From Paulinella micropora (Eukaryota > Cercozoa > Imbricatea > Euglyphida), in NCBI GenBank assembly GCA_009731375.1, contig BJOX01000019.1:371273-402352 (forward strand): a stretch of DNA of 31,080 nt, written 5' to 3'. The position numbers and the translations under genes were made by a program. Of this stretch, positions 1-9,473 are shown piece after piece. Numbering within the stretch: the first letter of the stretch is position 1; each line of letters opens with the position of its first letter. Below the pieces are notes generated by a model. The model saw only the letters and a program-made list of their open reading frames with translations, did no database searches and had not been told where the DNA came from.

Positions 1-1140
1 TCTTCCTTTCTTCCTTTCTTCCTTTCTTCCTTTCTCCCTCTCTTCCTTTCTTCCTTTCTTCCTGTCTTCCTTTCTCCCTTTCTCCCTTTCTCCCCTTCTT
101 CCCTTCTTCCTTTCTTCCTTTTATCCTTTCTTCCTTTCTTCCTTTCTTCCTTTCTTCCTTTCTTCCTTTCTTTCTTCCTTCCTTCCTTTCTTCCTTCCTT
201 CCTTCCTTCCTTCCTTTCTTCCTTTCTTCCTTTCTTCCTTCCTTCATTCCTTCCTTTCTTCCTTTCTTCCTTTCTCTTCCTTTCTTCCTTTCTTCCTTTC
301 TTCCTATCTTCCTTTCTCCCCCTCTTCCTTTCTTCGCTTTATCATTTCTTCCTTTCTTCCTTTCTTCCTTTCTTCCTTTCTTCCTTACTACTTTCTCCTT
401 TCTTCCTTTCTTCCTTTCTTCCTTGCTTCCTTTTTTCCTTTCTTCTTTTCTCCCTTTCTTCCTTTCTTCGTATTGTCCTTTTTTTCCTTTCTTCCTCTCT
501 TCCTTTCTTCCTTTCTTCCTTTCTTCCTTTCTCCCTCTCTTCCTTTCTTCCTTTCTTCCTGTCTTCCTTTCTCCCTTTCTCCCTTTCGCCCCTTCTTCCC
601 TTCTTCCTTTCTTCCTTTTATCCTTTCTTCCTTTCTTCCTTTCTTCCTTTCTTTCTTCCTTCCTTCCTTTCTTCCTTCCTTCCTTCCTTTCTTCCTTTCT
701 TCCCTTCTTCCTTCTTCCTTCCTTCATTCCTTCCTTCATTCCTTCCTTCCTTCCTTCCTTCCTTCCTTTCTTCTTTTCTTCTTTTCTTCCTTTCTTCCTT
801 CGTTCCTCCATTCCTTCCTTCCTTCCTTTCTTCCTTCCTTCCTTCCTTCCTTCCTTTCTTTCTTCCTTTCTTCTTTTCTTCCTTTCTTCCTTTCTTCCTT
901 TCTTCGTTTCTTCGCTTTATTCTTTCTTCCTTTCTTCCTATCTTCCTATCTTCCTTTCTTCCTTTCTTCTTTGCTTCCTTCCTTTCTTCCTTTCTTCCTT
1001 TCTCCTTCATTCCGTCCATCATTTCTCTCCTTCTCCTCGTTCCTTTATTCCTTTGTCTTTCTTCCTTTTTTCCTTTCTTCATTTTTTCATTGTTTCCTTT
1101 CTACTTCCTCCTTCATTCCTTCCCTCATTCCTCTCCTTCA
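1..1140. repeat. (TTTCTTCC)n polypyrimidine satellite with higher-order duplication
   Basis: The stretch is almost pure C/T, built on an 8-mer TTTCTTCC mixed with TTCC and CTCC variants. Marked variants (TTTCTCCCTC, CCTGTCTTCC, TTTTATCC) at 31, 61 and 119 recur in the same order at 528, 558 and 616. That is an offset of 497 bp held for roughly 100 bp, so part of the array was duplicated as a block. Open frames here encode only Phe/Leu/Ser/Pro runs and are not genes. Confidence 0.95.
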
Positions 1141-1645
1141 TTCCATTCAAACAAACAAACATACAAACATGCATTCATACATACATACATACATACATAC
1201 ATTACATACATTACATACACATGCAGTATGATGTATTTGTATATGTATGTATGTATGTAGTGTTTAAGAGAGAGTTGGACGTCTGCGCAGAATTGCAGGT
1301 GCATACATACATACATACATGCATGCATACATACATACATACATACATACATACATAAATACGTACAAACATACATACATATACATACAGGCATGCATGC
1401 ATAAGACATACATACATACATACATACATACATACATACCATACATAAATACGTACATACATACATAATACGTACAAACATACATACATATACATACAGG
1501 CATGCATGCATAAGACATACATACATACCATACATACATAAATACGTACATACATACATAAATACGTACAAATATACATACATATACATACAGGCAGGCA
1601 TGCATAAGACATACATACATACATACATACATACATACATACATA
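1141..1645. repeat. (CATA)n satellite with longer internal units
   Basis: Tandem CATA repeats carry a longer unit containing ACGTACAAAC, TACAGGCATGCATGC and ATAAGACATAC. This unit appears three times, with ACGTACAAA at about 1361, 1470 and 1563, so its spacing is about 109 and 93 bp. A short non-repeat island (about 1262-1302) interrupts the array. Met/Tyr/Val/Cys-rich open frames on the minus strand are products of the tetranucleotide period. Confidence 0.93.
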
Positions 1646-1705
1646 GGAGGTGGAGCCGAATTGTAAATGGGTGCTACTAACAAAGGCTGTGCTACTAGCT
1701 GGTTT

Positions 1706-1746
<41 letters not shown>

Positions 1747-1808
1747 CTATCTCTATCTATCTATCTATCTCTCTCTATCTATCTATCTATCTCTCTCTCT
1801 CTCTCTCC

Positions 1809-1868
<60 letters not shown>

Positions 1869-2025
1869 GTGTATGTATGTATATATATATATACATATAT
1901 AAATACATATATATATATATAATATTATATGTGTATATTATATACACATATAATATTATATATATATATATATTATATATATATATAATGGGTGCTACTA
2001 ACAAGGCTGTCTTACTAGCTGGTCG

Positions 2026-2098
<73 letters not shown>

Positions 2099-2132
2099 TA
2101 TCTATCTATCTATCTATCTATCTCTCTCTCTC

Positions 2133-2164
<32 letters not shown>

Positions 2165-2210
2165 CAAACATATATATATATATATACATATATATATAAA
2201 AAATATAATG
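1646..2210. repeat. Duplicated unit: 36-37-bp unique island plus (CT)n, (TA)n and (TCTA)n
   Basis: A unique island beginning ATGGGTGCTACTAACAA and ending TACTAGCTGGT occurs at 1667-1703 and again at 1988-2023, differing by a few bases. Each copy is followed by CT repeats, then TA repeats, then TCTA/CT and TA repeats. The composite unit (about 320 bp) is therefore tandemly duplicated. The island opens a reading frame (MGATNKG...) but runs at once into dinucleotide repeat, so no gene is called. Confidence 0.85.
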
Positions 2211-2345
2211 TATGTATGTATGTATGTATGTATGTATATGCGTACTTAGGCTTAGATTACTACGTACGCATGTATGTATGCATGTTTGTGTGTAATGTAT
2301 TTAGGCTTAGATTACTACGTACGCGGCGGGCAGCAAGGCAGTCTC
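2211..2345. repeat. (TATG)n with a duplicated 24-bp island
   Basis: TATG repeats surround an island beginning TTAGGCTTAGATTACTACGT at 2246-2269. The same 24 bases recur at 2301-2324, 55 bp later. The function is unknown. Confidence 0.85.
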
Positions 2346-2384
2346 AGGCAGGAAAGCATACAAGAAATCAAAAGTCTCACTATA

Positions 2385-2520
2385 CAATTGATGAGTCTAG
2401 ACGTGTACCGGGAGGAATACTATAAGGATGTCCAGGAGGCCTTGTTGAAGGAGTATGATAGATAGATTCTATCTATCTATCTATCTATCTATCTACCTAC
2501 CTACCTGCCTACCTACCTAC

Positions 2521-2588
<68 letters not shown>

Positions 2589-2659
2589 CTAGACGTGTAC
2601 CGGGAAGAATACTACAAGGATGTCCAGGAGGCCTTGTTGAAGTAGTATGATAGATAGAT

Positions 2660-2696
<37 letters not shown>

Positions 2697-2823
2697 GCGA
2701 CATCTCATCTATCTATCTATCTATCTACCTACCTACCTACCTACCTACCTACCTATCTATCTAACTACCTACCTACCTACCTACCTACCTACCTACCTAC
2801 CTACCTACCTATCTATCTATCTG

Positions 2824-2855
<32 letters not shown>

Positions 2856-2943
2856 CTATGCAATTGATGAGTCTAGACGTGTACCGGGAAGAATACTACA
2901 AGTATGTCCAGGCGGCATTGTTGAAGGAGTATGATAGATAGAT

Positions 2944-2957
<14 letters not shown>
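2385..2957 (+). repeat. Three copies of a 24-codon ORF-like unit inside TCTA satellite
   Basis: Copies lie at 2391-2465, about 2589-2657 and 2867-2941. Copies 1 and 3 read as 24 residues starting [12 protein letters not shown] and ending LLKEYDR before TAG. Copy 2 lacks the ATG and gains a stop (GAGGAG to GAAGTAG-type change). Differences between copies 1 and 3 are GAG/GAA, TAT/TAC and GCC/GCA (silent) plus GAT/TAT and GAG/GCG (replacing). Each copy ends in GATAGATAGA-TT-CTATCTATC, a perfect foldback that leads straight into the TCTA run. The unit may be a captured exon fragment spread with the satellite; coding function is not supported. Confidence 0.75.
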
Positions 2958-2983
<26 letters not shown>

Positions 2984-3000
2984 CCTGCCTGGCTGCCTAC

Positions 3001-3051
<51 letters not shown>

Positions 3052-3104
3052 CATACGCACCTACCTGCCTCCCTTTGTATCTTCCTACCTCCTGCCTACC
3101 ATTG
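2466..3104. repeat. (TCTA)n / (CCTA)n satellite
   Basis: Long TCTA blocks alternate with CCTA (CTAC) blocks, separated by the 24-codon units. The last part (about 3045-3104) decays into less regular CTACCTGCCTCC-type sequence. Confidence 0.93.
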
Positions 3105-3106
3105 GA

Positions 3107-3169
<63 letters not shown>

Positions 3170-3200
3170 GCGCCTCATGTATATATATACAAATAGTTAG
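3105..3200. repeat. (TA)n tract ending in a GC-rich palindrome
   Basis: About 27 TA dinucleotides (3109-3166) are followed by the perfect 14-bp palindrome ATGAGGCGCCTCAT at 3165-3178 and further TA repeats. The same palindrome occurs once more in the window at 18094. Confidence 0.9.
3165..3178. repeat. 14-bp palindrome ATGAGGCGCCTCAT, copy 1
   Basis: This is a perfect inverted repeat centred on GGCGCC, embedded in AT-only sequence. An identical 14-mer lies at 18094-18107, also in AT-rich DNA. It could be a protein-binding site or part of a short mobile element; nothing here decides which. Confidence 0.7.
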
Positions 3201-4430
3201 TAGAAAGTGTTACAATAGTACGATATTTAATAACTGATAACTGTCCTAACGATATGAAGAATGAGGAATACCTAGAGTAATCTCCAGACCAAGGATAACC
3301 GACACACCTGAACGGTAAGTATTGCCATTATATACCGGGTGGGCCGGCATAATCCCTTCTCACCCCCGAGCGCGCTCACCCCTATGCGCGCGAGTAGCCG
3401 AACTCATACCGCCGCCGACCAACCTCGGGATAGAATGTCAATATTTACTTTCCTGAGTGACGGTCGTCGGTAATATATTAATATTAAACAGTAGTTGAAA
3501 TTGGGCCATTCGCCAACACTTACTCTGCGTAAGATTTCGAGTGAGTTCAAGCGGTTGGGCCGTTCGTCAATATTGTAACCCGCCCTGCCCCACCCGTCGC
3601 CCGATATTACCGCTACCCGTTATCATGAAGTCGTAAATGTTTTCGAGTCAACTAATATGAATTCCCGCAAACCTGAATAAAGCCGTTGCCAATTACCCAT
3701 ACACCTTATTACTCAAACCACTTAGAACTGACTTCCCCATCTCCAAGTAAAGCCGCTACCCGTGACCGTTACCCCATGTTATTGAATAAAATACTCGGAC
3801 CACTTCCCGATTTCCCACAAAGCCGTTACCCATATTACCGTTACTTACCACTTCCCCGATTTCAAGCTCCCACAAAGCCTGCACCTAGTCATTCATCTGT
3901 AATGCCCCGAATGATAGCTCAAGAAAAAGTCGGTAATACAACCAAACACAGTCCTCAAGAATAAGAATGATGTCTCGTTGTATTAGCTCAGTGAAGCCGA
4001 AAAGGAAAGCGGCAACAAATACAGGAATAAAATGACATCAGGTCCAATCCGGACAAATAATACTGAAAAACAGGCTGGTGCACCTGTCACCAGGAAAAGA
4101 TACTTTTTTACCTGCTATCCGGGTGGTGATGCCTGCAGTACCCCCTCCAGATTTTATGACGGAAATAGCATTTTCGTCATACAATTCTGATTTCTTTCTG
4201 GCGCTATGAAGTCATGCCACACAGCGCATCGACCCGCGGATAGACACTAAAATACGATAGATATATCCTCCTACGGCACGTCAAAGCGGATTCTCCAGCG
4301 TTCTTGTAAATTTTGAACTCCTTCCCCTCAATCTCTCTTTTTTTTTTCTGCAGTATGTCAAGAACAAATGTACTATTATTAAAAAATACAAGCAATGTGG
4401 TGCTGTATTCCCCCCTTGATCTCCTTCTTC
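3201..4430. other. Unique intergenic DNA, no gene recognised
   Basis: The composition is mixed and no reading frame exceeds about 92 codons. Two short repeat motifs are visible. TTGGGCC(A/G)TTCG(C/T)CAA occurs near 3502 and 3556. AAAGCCG(T/C)T(T/A)CCC-like phrases recur about every 60-100 bp between 3680 and 3840. The region lies on the 3' side of the minus-strand retroelement and could include a decayed 3' LTR, but I found no matching 5' copy. Confidence 0.5.
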
Positions 4431-4433
4431 TTA

Positions 4434-4494
<61 letters not shown>

Positions 4495-4519
4495 TGATTA
4501 TTATTACTGATTATTATTA

Positions 4520-4593
<74 letters not shown>
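4431..4593. repeat. (ATT)n microsatellite
   Basis: About 50 ATT triplets are interrupted twice by ACTGATTATT(A) units near 4493-4520. The flanks are unique. The Asn, Ile or Tyr runs predicted from it are artefacts. Confidence 0.95.
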
Positions 4594-4595
<2 letters not shown>

Positions 4596-5072
4596 CGGGG
4601 AGATCGTAAGTACATTGTCTTTTTAATGACATACCCTTGTATAAAGCGGATATCCTATAATGTAGTATTAGGGGGCCAGTCCTAATAGCTGTATCCGAAG
4701 TTGGGGTGTATGTGCCCAACCCTACGATATACCGACACAATAGAGATTGACCGTGCTCAGGTACGACAGTATATAATGTATAGTAAAAAATAATTTAATG
4801 AAAGTTTCAGAGAACATTTCATTTTCGAGAACATCATCCCAGGACTTGCAAAGGGTCACACCCGGGAACACCATCGCTCAATACACTAGCGATCCCCGTC
4901 TACGGTGTAGTATCATCGTCGATCGACCTTTCGCACTCGTACGTTGCGATCGAATGCCAAGTTATATCACTGAATCATTTTAATATTAACTGATGATGCA
5001 TGATCAAATCATGATACGCCGTGGGCAATCAATCAGTTTATTTGAGACGCAGAAAGAAAAATAGTTTCTTTG
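4594..5072. other. Unique intergenic DNA downstream of the retroelement
   Basis: No gene is recognised. The stretch lies just beyond the last reading frame of the minus-strand Ty3-like element and would hold its 3' UTR or 3' LTR if these survive. No LTR boundary or clear polypurine tract could be fixed. Confidence 0.4.
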
Positions 5073-5460
5073 TTACTGCTTTCGTCTTCTGGCGCGGATT
5101 TCTTTGCCTGGTGGAGGACCACCAACAAAAGTCAGATCGAACTTTGACTGTTCGAGAATGTCCCAAATCTTATTAGGGATTCCGCCCAACGATAATTCAA
5201 AAGGGACATCAAGCACTCCTCTTGGCAGTGTCGAATGGTCCACGCAGTGTAATCCTTGTCTCTGGGAGTAATTGTATCATCCCATATCTCGAGACTTTTG
5301 CGTCTTTATATACTGGCAGATAATGTCTTGCCTTTGGATCCTCAACCGGGTCTATACTTCTCCAGAACTGGAGTATCGGTTGTATTATTTTTGCGGCTGA
5401 TGATATTTTGAGTGTCCGTGTGACACGCGTTTGTCGTGGGACTGCCACGACCCGCATCAA
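5073..5460 (-). pseudogene. C-terminal tail domain of the retroelement polyprotein, beyond integrase
   Basis: Two adjoining frames read as one protein-like stretch. 5460-5209 contains RTLKISSAAKIIQPILQFW and ends at TGA. The next frame (5232 to 5073) continues with GVLDVPFELSLGGIPNKIWD and ends GKEIRARRRKQ with a TAA at 5075-5073. The change is a one-base step. Composition is balanced and unlike the shadow frames. The domain lies after the GPY module, where most Ty3/gypsy elements have ended or carry a chromodomain; I see no chromodomain signature. Its function is unknown. Confidence 0.55.
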
Positions 5461-5479
5461 ATATAAGTCTAAGAGAGTG

Positions 5480-6184
5480 TCACTGTTGCTCCGCTGGTCT
5501 CATCAGATAGAAAGCATCTTTCACCCATGCGATGGTTGCTATCGCATCGCTTTCCTTCCATCGCTCATGGACAATCTCAACGTTGCCCGCGTTTGGGTCA
5601 GTGTCCGTCCCCTCCTCCTCCTGGTGGACGTCTTTTGATCTCATCGACCTCATCGCCTTCCTCGGTTGGTCGTTGATCATGATAAGATCATTCCGCGCTC
5701 TCCTTAGCTGCGCCTCTGTGATCTTCTCCTTCTTTCCGCTATGCTCTCGCGGAGACTTAGACTGAGTCCCCACCGCGCTTATGCGGTCAGTCTTCTCCTT
5801 ACTGTCCACTTCACTCTCCTCCTTCTCAGCTATCGGCGCCCGATAAGCATCTTCTTGGTCTATGCCAGCTTCCTTGTGAATGGGCGGCACCTCTTTGAAA
5901 TCATCTTTCATCCGTTTTAACGCCTCCTCAACGGATTCATCTTCCAGTAAGAAGGGATCATACTTAATCAGCCTTCTTACATTCACAATTTGCATCTTCC
6001 CTCTACCCCTGATCTTGTAGTTCAGAGGTCCCGTCTGTTCCATGATTTGATATGGTCCTTTCCAGTGAGTGAACAGCTTAGAGCTGACTCCCTTCGGGAC
6101 CTGAGGATGGTACAACAGGACAATATCCCCAACCTGAAATTTGATCTGATCCAAGTGCGCTTGTCGCACCCCTTCAGTCAGTCT
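5480..6184 (-). pseudogene. Integrase C-terminal GPY module with acidic linker
   Basis: The frame begins by continuation from the integrase core, not at a true start: ...RLTEGVRQAHLDQ, and the first usable codon in frame is a GTG at 6169. FQVGDIVLLYHPQVP followed by HWKGPYQIMEQTGPLNYKI is the SH3-like GPY/F module of gypsy integrases, which binds DNA near the end of the element (GPY at about residues 38-40 of this frame). After about residue 70 comes a charged linker rich in Glu, Lys, Asp and Arg. The frame ends in TGA at 5480, and the next protein-like frame (5460) is one base away. Read with the core upstream, this completes a normal three-part integrase. Confidence 0.8.
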
Positions 6185-7148
6185 TTCGGCGCTCCGCCTC
6201 TCTATGCGCCCTGACTATTTGTTCCGCCTCCATCTTCACTCTAAGTCTCATCCCAAACAACTCATCCGCATCCGCCCAAGTGTCTTTTGGGTGAAAGAGC
6301 GAAGTCGGGATATCAGGCTCACGCCCATATACTAACTGATATGGCGAGATTGAGCTCTTCGAGCCTCCTAACGCCGTAGAGGGTAGACAGTTCATTGCAA
6401 ACGCAAATGATGGTGCTGCCTCGACCCATGCTCTTTGATTCTCCTTCTTCGTGCAATACATCTTTAGCGAGGCTTTGAGGGGTCTGTGTACCCGCTCGAT
6501 TTTCCCATTTGCTCGCGGGTTATAGGCAGTAACATATTGCCATTTCATCCCGTAATACTTAGATAGTTTGTCGATGACCTCGTTATTAAAGTCCGAGCCT
6601 CGATCAGAACATATCTTTCTTGGTACTCCGATCTGTGAGATGATCCTATCGATCAGCGCCTCGGCCGTCGTCTTGCCGGTAACGTCTTTGACAGGGATGA
6701 TCCACACATAGTTGGTGGCTCTGTCAATAGCCGTAAGGAGGTATTTGTAACCATCCTTCGATTCTGGGAAAGGTCCCACATGATCAATGTGTATAAACTC
6801 AAACATCCCCGCATGAAGAGGAAATTCGCCAATCAGGCCGAAATTTGCCTTCAGTGGTGTTTTGTTTATCTTGCACGGGATGCATGCATCCACCGCCTGA
6901 TCTATCTCCTCCTTCATCTTCTTCCACCAGAATCGCCTCGCTACGAACATATGAGTTCGTTGTCGACCCGGATGCGCCAAAAGTGGGCAATTGTGGGCTG
7001 CGACAAATATAAATCGTCTCAGACTCTCCGGTACCCAAAGGGTCCATTTGTCCGGCTGTGACGCATAGCGACCGTGAAGGCCCTTGTACCACAGTAGACC
7101 ATCTCTCCATCCCATCTCCTTCATCTGATCTTTGATCGCTTTCGTCAT
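6174..7148 (-). pseudogene. Integrase, zinc-binding and catalytic core domains
   Basis: This enzyme inserts retroelement cDNA into the genome. The N-terminal HHCC zinc finger is H52, H59, C89, C92 (counted from the ATG at 7148). The catalytic D,D-35-E triad is intact: D122 in IHIDHVGPF, D182 in CSDRGSDF and E218 in NPRANGKIERVHR, with exactly 35 residues between D182 and E218. The ATG is internal to the polyprotein: the upstream RNase H/linker frame reaches the same point one base out of phase, at CTAAAAGATGACG. The 3' end stops at TGA while the GPY module continues one base over. The catalytic core itself has no stop in 324 codons. Confidence 0.88.
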
Positions 7149-8442
7149 CTTTTAGCTCATCCGGGTTCTGATATAACTGTATGAGTTCCTTAAACTCCTG
7201 ATCTTGAGCCTGTTGTTGCCTCCATGCGGTAGGCGAGGCTATATGGATAGTACCATCTTCTAGCCGTACCCCGATTCTTTCCGGGTCATCGTCTAGGTCA
7301 CTTCTCCGCTCTTGAGGAGGCTCCACATAAACTTCATGCGTCTCCTCTTCCTCTTTTATGTTCGCCTTCGCATTCTCATATACCTCATAGGACCACTCCG
7401 CGTCCTCCTGGGTATGTAACTCGCAACATATCCCGTGATCCGGGCCTTGTGGACTGTACCGTAGACCCGTGCGGTCATATCGGACTCCACTCGCCATCTC
7501 CATCGCCTCAATGTGGCTGACCTCATACACCTTGTCAGTGGACAAGTCTTCCATCTCCACCGTGGACACCAACGCCGATACTTCTGAGTTAAACTCTAGC
7601 CTAGAGAGGCTATTAGCGACCACATTTCGCTTCCCCGGTAGATGGACCATTGTAAAATCGAAACAAGACAAGAACGCTTGCCACCGCGCCAGCCGTCCCG
7701 TCTGTTCATGATTCATCAACCATAACAGGTTATGATGATCAGTTCTGACAGTAAATTGAGGTCCTCCCCACAAATACTCTCTGAGCCTCTTGAGGGCCCA
7801 TACTACCGCCAACGCCTCTCTTTGCCTTGTGCAATAGTTTCTCGCCGCCGCATACAACTTCCTATTAATAAACATGATTGGGCGTAATTTCTTCTCCTCA
7901 TCCTCTTGTTGTAATACAGCCCCAATCGCAAACTTAGATGCGTCTGTATCGACTACAAATTGTTTCGTAAAGTCGGGCATCGTTAACACCAGTCCTCCGT
8001 CCTTCAGGTCTTTGTAAATAAGATCTTTGAGCGCATGAAACGCTTGCAAAGCCTCTTCGTCCCACTTCTCAAAGTCTCCAAAATCTATCATTCTCTCCAA
8101 CTTAGCCCGTGTTGCACCCCAATCGGGTATAAACTGGCTATAGTATTGCGCCATCGCAAGGAATGAGTGCAATTCAGTGCGGTTCTTCGGTATCGGTCGA
8201 TTCATAATCTCCTCCCTCTTCTCTTTGGATATCGAGACTCGATTATGGGAGATCTCGTACCCTAAGTATGTCACACTCGTCTTGGCAAGTTGACACTTCT
8301 TCAGATTGCACTTCAGGCCAAAAGCTCCGATGCGCCTGAATATATCGGACAAAAGATCGATATGCTCCTCCATTGTGTTAGAGTATACGATAATGTCATC
8401 GATATAGCAAAGTGCATATTCTCCCGCCTTATGTCCCCGCCT
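7149..8442 (-). pseudogene. Reverse transcriptase (catalytic YIDD and thumb) and RNase H
   Basis: The segment starts just after an in-frame TGA and quickly shows the RT catalytic box CYIDDIIVYSNT (about 8406-8383), then the gypsy-type thumb and connection (FGLKCNLKKCQLAKTSVTYLGYEI). RNase H follows with D144 in VDTDAS, E186 in REALAVVWAL and D212 in RTDHHNLLWLM, numbering from the ATG at 8373. The expected fourth acidic residue, normally in ADALSR, is Asn254 (VVANSLSRLE; AAT at 7614-7612). This would be predicted to weaken or abolish RNase H activity. A charged linker then leads to integrase. The frame stays open by chance to 6799, but the meaningful protein switches frame near 7149. Confidence 0.87.
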
Positions 8443-9462
8443 TCACATAAAGCCTCCGTCAGACAAATCATCGTACTGACTGCTCAACATCTTCTGCATT
8501 GCCTTCTGGAAAAGTCCTGGGGCTTGCTTGAGGCCCATCGGAAGCACTTTCCATTGGTATATTTCCATACCCACCACAAACGCCGTCAGCCATCTGGACT
8601 TTTCCTCCAGTGGTATCTGCCAGAAGCCATTCTTAAGGTCAATGACCGAATAGAATTTTGCATTCCGCAGTACTCTCCTTCCTTCTTCCAATGTCGGGAG
8701 AGGATTTCTCTCCTCCTCCAGCACCTTGTTAACACACGCATAGTTAACTGTCAGGCGCCACTCTCCCCATGGCTTCGGCACTATTCTCGGCTGTGAGACT
8801 ATTGGAGATGTTGATCTCTCAATAAAGTCCTCATTGAGCAGCTGTCTTGCTAGCTCCTCCGCTATCTTCGCCTCATGTATACTCACGTTCGCTCTTCGTG
8901 GTGCCGGTGACGGCTCCGCACCCGGTATTTTGTAAATAACCGCAGTGAAGTCCTCAGGTTTGACACCACCTGCATGTGGAGGGTCAAAAATTTCCTTGTT
9001 CGCCTCTAATTTGGCTTTTAAAAGCTCCTTCTCCTTCTCCGTGCCTACTCCTTCTTCCAATATTTTCCGCGCCGCCTCTTGAAAATCTTCATCAGACATC
9101 TGCTTATGTTGCTTGAGGGGTTCTCTGTCCTCCTCCAAGCCTAAGTCCTCTTCCGAGACATCATCTAGGCCCGTCTTTTCATACGTGACCGTGTCCGGCT
9201 CATCATCTTTACCGAGCTCCACCAGCATGTCAATGAGTCTCGCGTATTGCAAAGGAGCTTTACGGGTGTAAAAACCATCAAAGCATGTGAATGCTTGCGG
9301 TATCAATTTCAACTTGTCGAGGTCTCTGAGCTTCCGCTTGTATGCACTGCTCTGCTCACGAGTTCCCATACGACAAGCCACCACTAGCTGTTGCTTGCGA
9401 GAGGGTACCGGTATAGGATGATCAATAAGCCGGTCCCTTATTTCCTGCGCCCAATGTTATTA
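8443..9462 (-). pseudogene. Reverse transcriptase, N-terminal fingers and palm
   Basis: The frame is open from a TAA pair near 9463. Its first codons include DRLIDHPIPVPSRKQQLVVAC, so the GTG at 9384 is not a true start. From there a charged linker precedes RT. Palm motif A is YSVIDLKNGFWQI (D249 counted from 9384) and motif B is LPMGLKQAPGLFQ. The frame ends at a TGA (8445-8443), after which the same frame goes directly on to YIDD. One nonsense codon therefore splits the palm between motifs B and C. The spacer between B and C is longer than usual for gypsy RTs. The upstream protease lies in another frame. Confidence 0.85.
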
Positions 9463-9473
9463 TTGCCTTCGCA

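Noticed and set aside
423-1358. Long open frames rich in Phe/Ser/Leu or Lys/Glu/Arg
   Set aside because: They are translations of tetranucleotide satellite; the frame stays open because the units contain no stop.
2246-2324. TTAGG-containing repeat as telomere relic
   Set aside because: Only two copies of a longer 24-bp island, not a tandem TTAGG or TTAGGG run.
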